From contig NC_088777.1 of assembly GCF_954871325.1 (NCBI RefSeq), forward strand, positions 14,113,366-14,177,365: a DNA stretch of 64,000 bases, given 5' to 3'. The DNA comes from Gordionus sp. m RMFG-2023. Lineage: Eukaryota > Nematomorpha > Gordioida > Chordodea > Parachordodidae. The position numbers and the translations under genes were made by a program. Of this stretch, positions 25,578 to 37,549 are shown in pieces. Every line of letters starts with the position of its first letter. The first letter of the stretch is position 1. A model generated the notes under the pieces. It had not been told where the DNA came from and did not search any database. It worked only from the letters and a program-made list of their open reading frames with translations.

Positions 25578-28500
25578 CTAGTTAATTGTATTTTTGGTTG
25601 ATTGATCATAAAATATTTGAATCTGTTTCGTGTACATCGCCTTCCAGTCACCTGTCGGTTCCAAACATTTATCATTTCCCATCTCAAACGCTCTATCAAA
25701 TGTTCCAATTTCTTCCCTATATTCGATTGCTTTGCTTTTTATTTTGTACATCAAAGATGTTTGGTCCATCTTTTTGTTATGAATATGATCTCCATTGAAC
25801 ATGTGGGCTTCAACTCCTGCATAAATCCTGTCTCTGACACAAATTTCGAACAACAACCTCATCTCAGTAAAATAAGTTTCTAAATAAGCTCTCATTCTAT
25901 CAATACTTTTGTCTTTATTACTTAAGCGCTTTTCGTTAGAAACATCATACTCCATGTGTGATACATGTTCGGAATTGAAACCCGATTTCATGAGTGCTGG
26001 CAGATAATTGGCGCTAAATTTGCTGATCGTCATATTACGAAATCTTTTAGTTAATACGCATTTGATTAAATTTAAAGCTTTTAAAGATGATAAAGCCAAC
26101 ATTTCAATTATATCTCCGTGATCATCTTGTTTCGAATGGACGTTATTGCTAAATTTACCTACAAAAGATGGAATCATAATTAAACATGGCATAATATGTT
26201 TTTCGATCAAAAATTCATCCATTTTATTTTCAGTGATGATAACACAAAATATATCGAGAACCACTGTAAGTAAATTTTTATTGAAATACCATTCGGTTGC
26301 CGAATTGTCTTGAATATTTTCCTGAAAATTTGATCGAAGTAGTTTAAATTTAAATAGGTTTATATCTTCGGTACACTTGCATATGCAACTAATAAGTTTA
26401 GGGATGAAAATCTCGCTAAGCAATTCGTAATCAAAGTACTGGATCCATTTTGCAAAATTTTTTAACCAAAAGTAACCACGTGTCAGATCATTGATTTCGT
26501 AGGTGTACTCGTTAATTTCTTGATCTAACATATAGTAAACAAAAGTTATTATAACTTTTCGATCCTCTTCTTGGCCAGAATTCATAAAGTACTGATCTAC
26601 GCATAATATCAAATCATCGTGATTTAAAAAATTATAGTTTATTTTCGATTCGGTGATACGCTTTAATAGACTTAACGTCAAGGTTTCAATCTCAAATAAT
26701 TTAGATTCTGGATGAGGATTATTGAAAAACATTTGATTACATCTCAATAAATTTTTAAAACCCCACTCAAATACAAGAGGATTTAGAATTTCTAAATTTA
26801 AATGGCAAATTTCGACCAATCGATTTACCACTTTCGATAACAAGGTAGAATAAGGAAAAAGTGAGAGGTCTTGATTAAGAGATTTAAGCAAACTCAATTT
26901 TGATAGATTATCCAGGATATCAAACATTTGTGTTTCCAAATTTATTAAATATAATAAACATTTATCTTCCATAAAAAATGGGTGATTAAGATATTGATCG
27001 ATGTTTAGCCGGGATGAGAGGTCAAAGGCTGTCATATCTCTTATAAGGTCGCATATGCTTTTAAATATCGAACTTTTGATCAAATCAATGGGTTTACATA
27101 ATATTTTTCTTATTAACATACCCAGAGAATATATATCACTCTCAGCAGTTTTTGTTTGGCATGATTTATCATAAAATAAGTACCTTAATAACAAATTATT
27201 CTCGTGATCTATAAAATCATAAGTACTATCCTCAATATTATTTTTAATAACAGTGTGATCAGAGAGTAGATTTAGGATTTGAATGTTTTCCGATCTTTCA
27301 GTCATTCTATCTTGGTTTTGAATATGATACAAAATTTCAGGCGCCAGGTATAATAATTCATCTTTCGGTATAAGCCCCTCATCAAACGCATTTAGAATTC
27401 GTGAATGGTACAGTAACGTATTTTCTTCGTGTTCCATAGATATTTTTTTGATAAAATTGTCTTTTTTGACCAAGATAGGGCATGACATTTCAAAACCAAC
27501 TAATTTCCAGTCTCCGTTAGGAACAATCATGATTGAAAGAGGGCTCACGTATCCATGAACAATTTTAGCTTTCTTGTGCAAAAATCCTAAGCCTAAACCG
27601 ACCTGATATAATAAAGTAAATAAAATGTAATTTAGGGTTAAATTTTAAAAAACGAATTTGTATAGTGCTTACTTTGTATAAGCCATATTTAATCTCTAAA
27701 TCAGGGATGGCATCAATTTGAAATAATCTTTCTTCCTGTGGTGAATATAAATCTTCCAATCCTGAAGTCTTGAGATTTAATTTTGTGCATGAATTGAGGT
27801 TTTTATTAATATCAGCTTGTTGTTTATCATGATTTGGTGATATAAGGTCATTCAAACTAAACTTGATGGGCTCGGTTACAACAACTAACATATTCATGGA
27901 TTCAATCATCACATTTCTTACTTCCAAAATGGACGGATGTCTCAATTGAGTCATTATTGAGGCACCATTTTTAGCAATTTTAGTTATATTATCGGGATCT
28001 TGGCGATCACAACGCTCTACATATAAAATTGAAATGAATGGTCTTATCAATAGGTATAAATAAACGCATACAACTAATAAGAAAATACTACCCGACATAA
28101 TTAATACTCGGTCATCTTTTTTTTATCAAAAATTTATAAATCTAATCGGGGGGGGGGGGTGTTAAATTTTACCTAAGGCAACAAAGAATTTTTTTCATTA
28201 TCAGTTCGTTATTAGCTCAGAGGTAATGAGATATATAGGCGTATGCAACTAAAATATCAAGCTTGGACTCTAGTTGGGGGGAGGGGGTATTATTTTTTGT
28301 ATTAAGCGCGGAGTTCCCGAGTCAAATCAAATTGATAACTTAAGACTGCTGGAACAGTCAAAAGTATGTGTTTGTTTTTAGATAAGAAGGAAAGGAAACG
28401 GCAACTCCGGGTCCAATATCAACGTTTCCACCGACATATATATAAATAGCAGGGTGATTCTAGCATTTGATAGGTGGATTATCAACATAAGTTTTAACAT

Positions 28501-31500
28501 TCGTTACCTTAATTTCATATTTTATAAAAAAAATTATTATTATATTAAATTATCAAAAAAGAAATTATAATACATTGATGCAATTTAATACAATTTTTTC
28601 AACAGTAAAAATTTATAATAAACAGCAACTTATCTTATAATTGAGAATGATAGCTAATGTTTTTGGACATAATATAAGAATTTGGACCAAATTTTATATC
28701 TGTATAATCTTTAACCCTATCGTTCAAGTGATTGATAGTTTATTTATTTTTTCTTAGCGTTAAAATGTTAGTTTCAAAAAAATATGGGTTCCGTCGAGGA
28801 TCGATACTCAGGTCAAAATATTTGTTGATTGATACACTTTTATATTTCAGATCTCTACTTAGAGCCCAACTACCATTTAAAAATATTAATTTTTTTAAAA
28901 TATATAATAAAAATTCATGAATATTCTGTTTATTATAAAAGTATACATAAAAATGGTATATAGCGACTGTGGTTTCATTTGCTTCCCTGCTAAGACGCTA
29001 ATATTATTGACAATTAACCTTTTAAACGTTTGGGTTTGTGTCGCAGTGAGTAAAATCGAACTATTATACACCGAAAATTTTTAATTTGCTACTCTTTAAA
29101 ACATGATAAATTTCTACAGAAGGTGGCTCAGGACAAATTAACAGTTCTGAAATCTTTTCTTTTTCTATTATGAATTAGTGTAATTTATAAGGGTTATTTA
29201 TCAAAAAAAATAAACCAAAGATAAGACCAGAGACGGTCAACCACCTAACCTAGATAGAAACTAAAAGGAGTAAACTTAACCATTCTACTATATTAATTGA
29301 GTTAAAACCAGAGACCTGCAGAGGTACCATTTGCACGGTCTGGCCTGGATTTTTTAAAATATATTATTTATTTTTTTAATCTTTATAGCTAATAATGGCG
29401 ATTTAAAATATTTTGTTTTAAAATATACAACCCTTTATAAATAAATTTATACCCAATCCGGTCTGAGTATATTAAAAAATTAAAATGCCCGCGTTCCCGA
29501 GCCGAGTTTAGGGATGGGCCTAGTGTTGTTAAACGGCCCGTTTTGAGCCGATTTTTAAATACGGCTAACTTAATATTTCATCTAGAATTTTAATAAGCAA
29601 GCCTGAAGATTTGTTTGTAGAAGGAACAAAGGTTTGGACATCTATTAACGAAATCTCAAGGCTTAGGCAATATTTTTCAAGCTGAAATATTGAGTTAGCC
29701 GTTTTTAAAAATCGGCTCAAAACGAGCCGTTTAACAACACTAGGTGGGCCTATAGGTCTCTGGTTAAAACAGTTTTTTATAAAAAAATATTATAGTAACA
29801 AACAGTAGATAATTAAATAAATTTAATTATATTTTTTTAGTTAAAAAATCGATTATGGATTAAAAAATATAGGCAAGTTTTTAATTTGTAGTAACCTTTT
29901 TAAATATTTAATTTATGATCTTTCTCTTTCTCTTTCTCTCTCTCTATATATATAAGAGATGCAGGCATTGCCTAGAAAACTCAGTCCAAGGGCATCAAAT
30001 TTATTACCGGGCTGGGCTTAAAAATAAACATATTTTTTAATCCAAACTCTTCCTAAAAATAAATAAAACTTAGGCCAGGCCAAAGTTAACTTTCCCGGAG
30101 CTTGAAAATGGAGAAAAAAAATTAAATTTTCTTGAATATATATATTTATTAAATTAGAGAGTAGAATGATCTAATATGATTTTTCTTGCTCTATTCTCTG
30201 AATAGCGATTTTTGAATGTCTGAGATTCTTAATTGCTTCTATATTGTCAAATATTATACCTTATGTCACTCTCATCTAATAGTTATATCTTTTGAGCCCT
30301 TATTTTCCGGATATTTTCTCATATGATGCTGGGCAATAAAGTGTCAAAATTTCCTCAGATGTTCGCTCCCAGAGACCATAGAATTATGATAATGCAAATG
30401 TATTTTTTTTATAAATTGAAATTGATTTAAACATAGTCATATTTATAATTTAGCTTGAAAAATTGTTGACTGTAATATAATTTATAAAATAGATAAAAAT
30501 TGAAGACTAACAAACATTTTTGATGTGAGTAGCAATGACCGAAAATTTTCGAAGCTAATATTTTTTTAAATAGTACTAATATGTAACTTCTTTTTTTAAT
30601 ACATATAAATACATTTTATTTTCTAGTTTTAAAATTAATGTATGGAGAAAAATAAGGGTTGATATCAGGTTGTATTAATTGGTCAATCTCTATAATAGTA
30701 AATTTATTTTATAGTTTTTTAGTTTCTGGTTATCTATGATTTTGATATTCATTTATATCAGAGACCTGCAGGGCTACCTATTGCATCCCGTTACTGATGA
30801 TCCGGTAATTTTTGGGCAGTTCAGATTTATTTTTGATTATTTTACCACTATAGGCTCATAATTTTTCAAAAGTTCATTATTTTGAATCATATTACAAAAA
30901 TTTCAAAAGTAAAATTGGAAATATGAGCAGAAATGATTATTAAACGCTTCATATGATTTTACGACATTAATTATTTTTAAATCGGCGCGGCCCGGCTTTT
31001 GAAAATTTTTTTTTATCCCGGTTTATTTTTCAATAAAATTTGCTTCTTTGGTCCAGTCCTACAGGTCTGCTTTATATATCTAAATTTAATATACAATGAA
31101 CATTACTTGATTTTCTAAATGTTGTGGAAGAACTGATGTTTTGTTCAGACAAGGAACTTGACACTGAGCATAACGTATTATTTTTGATTGATTGTAATAA
31201 AGATATTTTGCTAAAGTGCTGTTCTTTAATAAATACTATCAAACCATCATGTCTTAAACCATTGCCTCTTGAAAATATTGTATTTACACTTTCCGTTGCT
31301 TCTTTACAACTGACCCCATTTCCGTTATAGACATGCCATAGGCCATTGTATCCCACTTTGGTAATAAATTTGATTTCCTTGTACTGTCTTAATATGGGAT
31401 TTCCTGGTAAATAATAAGATAATTCTTTTTCTACGCTTATCAGTGCTTTTCTAACATCATTAGAAGCATAATTGATATGATTCAACGTCGATTTGTAGGT

Positions 31501-31683
31501 ATCGCTATTTTCGGTGGTCACCTTTAACTGCTTGATATGTTTCCACCATCTTTTGTACCACCTATTTTGTAATCTCTGTTGCAACCTGGCATCTTTATAT
31601 CTTAATGTATCCTGATAGGCGTTTGAGGCCTTCTCCAGAGCTATTAGTTTTAAATTTATATAGGCGTTTTCAACCTTTTCCAT
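25578..31683 (-). CDS. SCYL2: SCYL2-type pseudokinase, 3 exons
   Basis: SCYL2 (CVAK104) is a Scy1-family pseudokinase that binds clathrin and adaptors on endosomal/trans-Golgi vesicles. Exons, in transcript order: 31683-31107, 28016-27673 and 27602-25578. Both introns are GT-AG (donors GTAATG and GTAAGC) and phases match, giving about 981 residues against 929 in human. Kinase fold: residues about 94-347 contain 'GNPILRQYKEI' (SCYL2 'GNPVTREFDV'), a broken glycine loop 'KVGYNG', 'QLRHPSIL', 'VHGYVSP' in place of HRD, and 'LVGFEMS' in place of DFG. Then come 'YLAPEIL' and 'ESDIYSLG'. A helical HEAT-like region fills the rest. The catalytic Lys, HRD Asp and DFG Asp are not in place, as expected for the family. 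The divergent N-terminal 90 residues and an insert after 'IVFIKEQHF' are discussed under findings. The long intron placing exon 1 is inferred from homology, phase and splice sites. Confidence 0.85.
28100..29300. other. SCYL2 intron 1, left part
   Basis: This is non-coding by my model. It includes a G homopolymer at about 28148-28159 and a patch at 28200-28480 with a TTAGCTCAGAGG word and G+C-richer sequence that may be a decayed SINE. The 62-codon plus-strand frame at 28732-28920 is not recognised. Confidence 0.45.
29309..29762. mobile_element. hAT-like non-autonomous element, CAGAGACC family, copy 1
   Basis: Perfect 8-bp direct repeats GTTAAAAC (29301-29308 and 29763-29770) bracket termini CAGAGACCTGCAGAGG and ...CCTATAGGTCTCTG. 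A sister copy with the same terminus lies at 30759. The interior is non-coding and is interrupted by a complete MITE (29521-29742); without the MITE the element is about 230 bp. It lies in the long SCYL2 intron. Confidence 0.85.
29521..29742. mobile_element. TAGTGTTG-type MITE, best copy (3), nested
   Basis: This 222-bp near-palindrome has inverted termini TAGTGTTGTTAAACGG and CCGTTTAACAACACTA. Flanking 8-mers GATGGGCC and GGTGGGCC match at 7 of 8 bases, so it behaves as a hAT-type MITE. Subterminal arms carry GAGCCGATTTTTAAA and its complement. It sits inside the CAGAGACC element at 29309, so it is the younger of the two. Confidence 0.85.
30759..31069. mobile_element. hAT-like non-autonomous element, CAGAGACC family, copy 2
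   Basis: Termini are CAGAGACCTGCAGGGC and ...CCTACAGGTCTG. Flanking 8-mers ATTTATAT and CTTTATAT match at 7 of 8. The interior of about 310 bp has no open frame. It lies 38 bp inside the donor end of SCYL2 intron 1, next to the first exon. Confidence 0.75.
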
Positions 31684-32260
31684 TTTCCAAAACAACAAAT
31701 TATTTTAAATAAATTTATATCTTGAATTTTAAATATAGAAGAATAAAAAATTATAACTAGAATAAAAAATTATAATTAGAAGAAAAAATTATAACCCTAA
31801 AAAACATTTATATTCCCATAAAAATCTTAATTAAAATTATAATATAATATAAAAATAAAACATTCTAAAAATTTAATAACTTTTTTATGTCAAATTTCGA
31901 AATGTAAAATTAAAAGATTAAAGATTTTTCACTTCTTATACACAGAGTTAGCAGTAAAGAAATGCATTTAGTAAAAGTTATAGCGTTAAATTAAACTAGT
32001 ATTTAATGCTTGTATTTGAGCAATACTTTTAAAATAATTTGAAGGACCCTCGTTTACAGGATGGGGGATAGTTAAGACGTTATTAAAATTATTTTTATAG
32101 TATTGCAGAATTATAATTATATTTAGCAACAGAGTTATTGGAGTGTGGCGAAAGGCGAAAGTAGGGGTATCTTTATTAATTTTGTTGACCTCCTGTTGTT
32201 AAAATGGGTCGATTATTGGGCTTGGAGGGAGAGGAATATTGATGGAGGAAAATCCTATGT
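31684..32260. promoter_or_regulatory. Probable SCYL2 5' flank/promoter region
   Basis: On the minus strand an in-frame stop lies 30 bases before the chosen ATG (at 31683), and no AG acceptor is near, so this ATG is probably the real start. About 360-580 bp upstream, at 32040-32260, is a locally G+C-richer, non-coding block containing CGAAAGGCGAAAG. Its place fits a promoter, but no specific binding site or TATA element can be named. Confidence 0.3.
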
Positions 32261-34679
32261 TAAGATATTAGCACTAAATTGCAAATATTTAGAATAGTGT
32301 AACCACTTGTTTTGTAATATATGTCATATCAAATAATTTGTAAATTTATTTTATTCAAGTGACTATTTTTTCTCTATTATACATTTCGCCACTCAACTAT
32401 TGCAGTTCCTCAGATGTGTTTTTATTTAAACTAAGATAATCGACTTTACTTTTGAAATTTTAATTTTTAAAACTAAAATAGAAAAATATTCTTTCGAAAA
32501 TACTTTCTTATATACAGATATAAGTATCTTATTAAAAAAATTCTAAAAGATTAATACATATAATTGTATCTTAGATACAAGTACTGGATTTCCCAATCTG
32601 CCACTCCACAAGGAAAGTCTAGATTATTAATGATAAGTATATAAAATGTACTTATGTTACTAGAACACCTATAATAATTTTACCAATGTATATAATAGGA
32701 ATAAATTAAACTATTATCATCCCAGAAGTTAAAAATATTTACATCCCTTATAATAATGAATTGATTAGGGTCTTTTCACTTTCATGTTCTTTCATTATCT
32801 CAAAGGAACTTAAATAATCAGCAGAAGGATTACTTGTATATTAAATTGATAGCAACATTAATTTTTAATGTTTAACTTTGGTTACATCATAATTGCATTA
32901 AATAAGTTTATATGCTCAAAAAATTGTCGATTTTAGCTAATTCTAAACGATATTTTATTCAAATACCATAAATCTGAAAACCACATTTGCTCATGTTGGT
33001 ACCTTAAGTGGTTTAAACCTCAGCAATATTAGTTATTGATATCTTATCTCTTCTATTAACTTCAAATGTTGTTATAAAGTCCTTTAACTTATACAATTGA
33101 GCCAGCATATCATAAACCAAGAACTATCCTTTTCAATGATTTTAGGATTCTAACAATCAGTCCAATTTCAGCAATATCTCCTCATGGTCCGGGTTCTCAA
33201 CCCTAAACTAGCGCTAGTTTTTATTAATTGTTCCATATAAAGTATCAACCAACATATCGTCGCTTGAGAATTAGGTTATTCTATCTTCATTTTTGTCAAA
33301 ATTATTTTTTTGATAGATAGATTATTTATGAATATATTAATCTATTTACATAAAAAAATAGTAGACTTTTAACTTGTAAAATTAATTATAGCCATTATTA
33401 GATTATTATCCCTATTTATTCTTATTGTTAAAAATTATATTATTCCATCATAATCAATCCATCCAGTATTAAATCGCTTTCAAGTAATGTGCTAGATAAG
33501 ATAAGATTACGTAAATGGAATTAAGTTATTTAAACTGTTTGTGATCCAAAAAACAAAAAGAATATTTTTATCGTTATTTTAAGAAAAATAATATTACATT
33601 AATTTTTATACATTCTAAAATATTATATTTAAATTTTTTAAATAAATTTTAATCTGTTAGGTTCATCTAATATACTAACGTTTAATTCATCCAATCTAGA
33701 GATTACATTTTTGAGATATTTTTTAGCATTCAAGATGATGTCAGGACAAATCTTAACCTAACAAAATTTACTATTACATACAATAAGGATAGATTCTATT
33801 ACATTTCTTCCTATTTAAAGGTAGTGGATATTATTAGTATAACAACGTAAAATTCTCTAAATAAATATGGCGTTTTATATAAACAGAGGCATATATTTAT
33901 CAATTTGAAACTAATAATCCTTGTAGTCTGCAATATTTGTCCTAATATTATATTTTATAAATACTCAATGTATGCCCATAGCTCAATAAAATTAGCTGGA
34001 GATCTAGTGACAGTCACCAATAAAGTTAAGGAATGATCAGTTACGACAATTTTGGATAATTTACCACCTCTATGTACCCATTCATGCAGTTGGAAATATG
34101 GTTAAAATTAAGGTTTCTGATAACACTTGCACTAAGGCACATGCTTCGATTTTAATTTTATATAGATTACTTGTATAAGAAAATATGCCTAGATGTTTAA
34201 TCATATGGTCAATTTATTTTTACTAAGGTTCATATCAAATCTATTTGTACGTAGTATAGATACTTTAATATCTGTAATATTTATTAAAAGTTATTATTTG
34301 TTCTGCTGACTAATAGTGCACAAATAATTCATCATAGGAAATATTTATTATAATGGGTAAATATGGTTGCTATTTCAGATATACTAATTGATTTATATGT
34401 AATCCGATTTAATCCTAGGTATATTTGATACAGATTGCTTGCACATTATGACCTTTAAGGAATAAAGATTAGCGGTTTCATATTCAATATTTTATGGTTT
34501 CATTTGTTTTCAACTCAGTTTAGAACTAAATCTGACTTAGCGCTTCTTCCATTTTTATCCCAGTAAGGTCTTTTATAACTATTATTATGCAATTATATTT
34601 TTAAATAAATAATTAATACATAAATTATATAAATAGTGTATGTTCTTTTTTATTTAACACCTCTGAGCTGAACACTGTT
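32261..34679. other. Intergenic stretch, no gene recognised
   Basis: From about 33000 to 34560 the base use is slightly less extreme than in the flanks, but no frame stays open and no peptide matches a family I know. It may be an old dead element. Confidence 0.4.
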
Positions 34680-34900
34680 TACAAATAGAAAAAAAACAAA
34701 TAATGGAAAAACCACAAAAAATGGAAAAAACAAAAAAATAAAAAAAATTACGAAAAAATGAAGAAGAAATTACAAAAATGGGAAAAAAATACAAAAACAA
34801 AGACAAATTTAGCAAAAATTAAATCAAAAAATATTTATAAAAATAAGATACAATATTAGTAATAAATAAAGATAAAAAATAAAAAATGAATAAAAAATTT
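34680..34900. repeat. Low-complexity A-rich tract
   Basis: Simple sequence of the type GGAAAAAAC / ACAAAAAATGG repeats irregularly, almost without pyrimidines on the plus strand. No gene. Confidence 0.8.
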
Positions 34901-35400
34901 AAATAATATATAATCTTTGTAGATAGCTACTTGGATGATATTAGAAAATATATACATTGAATGGGATATTTACGACTAATTATTAAAATGTTAAAATAAT
35001 ATATAATCTTCCTAGATAGCTTCCTGGATGATATTAGAGAATGTATACATTGAATGGGATATTTACGGCCCAAGTATTTTAAAGTTAAAATAATATATAA
35101 TCTTTGTAGAAAGTCTTCTGAATGTTATGAGAATATTGATAAATTTTAAACACTAATGTATGTATATGAATGGGATATTTGTGGTCCAAGTATTAAAAAG
35201 TAAAAATAGTATATAATCTTTGTAGAAAGCTTTCTGAATGATATTTGAGAATATTAATATCATTTTAACACTTTACAATTAATGTATTTCTGACCCAAAT
35301 ATTAAAAAGTTAATATAATATATATAATCTTTCTAGACAGCTACTTGGATAATGAGATATTTACGAATAAAATATTAAAAAGTTAAAATAATATATAATG
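34901..35400. repeat. Tandem repeat, five units of ~92-113 bp
   Basis: Units start at about 34901, 34993, 35085, 35197, 35310 and 35386 (the last partial). Each opens AAAATAATATATAATCTTT and contains a TAGATAGCTNCTTGGATGAT-like block and GAATGGGATATTTACG. Spacing grows from 92 to 113 and the last unit is short. There is no open frame. Confidence 0.85.
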
Positions 35401-36080
35401 AAAGATGCCACCGCGATAGAAGAGAAGGATAGATAGAGAAGCAAGATGGGCTGAAAGGGTGGAAATATATCAAAAGAGCTTTTTTAAAATTAAATCAAAA
35501 TATTTATATTATGTTTATTATTCGTTTTATATTACATCTTTACATCCTCCCAACATATTTTATATGCACTTTCACTTTTCATTTATTAAATAAAATCGTG
35601 GCTAATTTAAATCATATATAAACATGTTTCCAGCTTTTCAAATTTTATAAAAATAAAATTATAATTGTGAAAAGAATAATTTACATTATAATAATTATTT
35701 GAATATATTGTTTGAAAAAATGAATAGTTTGCATGATCATCATTATTTTAATATCATTATACATTCTAAATCATTATAAATACTAAAAAATATTAATAAT
35801 AATATAAGAACACGTAATTTAAAATTAATATTAAAAAACGTTAAGATCTATCAATAACAAAGTATAGATATAATATTTTTTGTCACTTTTATAACACAAA
35901 CATAATAACCTTTCGAGCTTTATTATTGGACTCGTAAATACATAATTTTTCGTAAAATTTTAATAAGCCATCCCAGTAGTAATTATAACCTTGAAACATA
36001 TATATAGCTTATAAAAATTTTTTATAGGTTGACCAAATTAATTACGAAATTTAAATTAACTAATTAATTAAATAATGGCA
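35401..36080. other. Spacer between repeat fields
   Basis: A short G+C-richer block (35405-35465, with GCCACCGCGATAG) follows the tandem array directly. The rest is A+T-rich and unrecognised. Confidence 0.4.
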
Positions 36081-36089
36081 TAAAATAGG

Positions 36090-37320
36090 ATGTTTGTCGC
36101 TCTTCTAATTAGTGTTTTGGTATGCAGCCATTTTTTTTATAATTTCGGCTACATAAGTGATGGAAACACTAACAACTACTATTGAACCACTAAAGAATAA
36201 TATAATATCATTAGTGCTTCCAATCGGCTTTTAAGCGTGAAGTTGGTCAAGGTTTTTATTTTTGCTTATAACTTTTTTCCTTAATTTCGCCTACTATACG
36301 GATTGAAGTACTAAAAAATGGCATATTATTCATCGTCTGTGCTTTCAATCGTTCGACTAACTTCACGGAGATTTCAAAATATGATCTTTATTATTTTCGG
36401 TTTTGGCAAAGAGCCAAAACTTTTCTATTTTGCTTATAACTCGCTAACGGTTATTACGCCGGTGTCCAGTATGAAGATCAATTAATGGACATAGTAGCAT
36501 AGGTTTCGGTAATTGATCAAGTCGTTCTGCCAGCTCCAAAATTTACTTTCTTTTTGTTGATAACTCACTTCCGTTTAATTTTTTGACATTCCGTTTGAAG
36601 AATAAGGAGGAGCAATTAAGGCACTAAATATTTAACTAAATAATGATTGCTATAATTTTAGATCCTATAATGATATACTTGGACAGTCGAGTCCAACCAT
36701 CGGGGAAGGGGATAGATCAACGGAGTTCGTGGGCCCGGGATTGTCGGAGAATACCGGACTTGGCAGGCATTTTGAAAACTGGCTAGGACAGTTTTAAGTG
36801 AATAAAATATCAAAATGGGCTTTGTATAAAATATCGTACAAAAGAAAAATCTCGTATATGGTTTAAAGATTTTGGAGGATCAATTAACGGGCTACACATT
36901 GGCATGCTAAAATGGTTATAATTCGGTCACGGATATCCCGCTTGAATATTAATGCACAAATTATACATTAAATAATTGCCAAGTTTCAGAACATGATCTT
37001 TCCTATTTTCTGTTTTGGCAAAATGCTAACACTTTCTTATTTTGCTTATAACTCAGTAACGTTTGATTCCGTTGTTTCCCGGATTGAAGATTAATTAGGA
37101 CAATTAACGGGCTACACAGGGGCATAGTTTTCGGGAATTTATCTTCAACTCGTTCCGCTAGCTTCAAAAATCCACTTTTATAACTCACTAAGATTAGATT
37201 CCACTGGTGTCTGGTTTGAAGATTAAGACTCTAAATATTGGCACAGGTTTTGTTAATTGATCCTCAAGTCGTTCCGCCAACTTCACGGACCTTATTTTAT
37301 ATAATTAAGTGCTGAGGAAC
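36090..37320. repeat. Degenerate repeat field, ~130-165-bp units with a ~615-bp duplication
   Basis: The motif GCTTATAACTC-CTAACG followed by a TGAAGATTAAT-like block recurs near 36264, 36433, 36558, 37045 and 37177, with further remnants near 36905. A longer match pairs about 36372-36640 with 36984-37260 (offsets 612-619); both carry ATGATCTTT-YTATTTTC-GTTTTGGCAAA. TCGTTCCGCYARCTTCA is another shared word. The field is richer in G+C than its flanks and has no long open frame. I do not recognise the family. Confidence 0.65.
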
Positions 37321-37549
37321 TGGATATGCAAATCCTTTTAAAAAAAAATTAAGGAAGCATTTCTAATATTCAAAATACAGATAATGAATTTTTAAAAATT
37401 GTTCTGTAAAGCTAGAAAAAATATAATTCTCAGGCGACAATATATTAACTAACTTAGAGCCCTGCAAATTCAAAATTTTATGCATGAGCCCAAATTATTT
37501 TAAAAATTTTAGGCCCAAGCACGTCCCGAATTTTTATTTTTGAATTTAA

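Noticed and set aside
28205-28480. tRNA-like words (TTAGCTCAGAGG, then GGACTC) suggesting a tRNA or SINE
   Set aside because: The acceptor strands do not pair and the B-box match is poor; at most a decayed SINE.
32560-33290. Minus-strand stretch that reads as semi-continuous peptide
   Set aside because: Frequent stops and no match to any family I know; could not be supported as exons.
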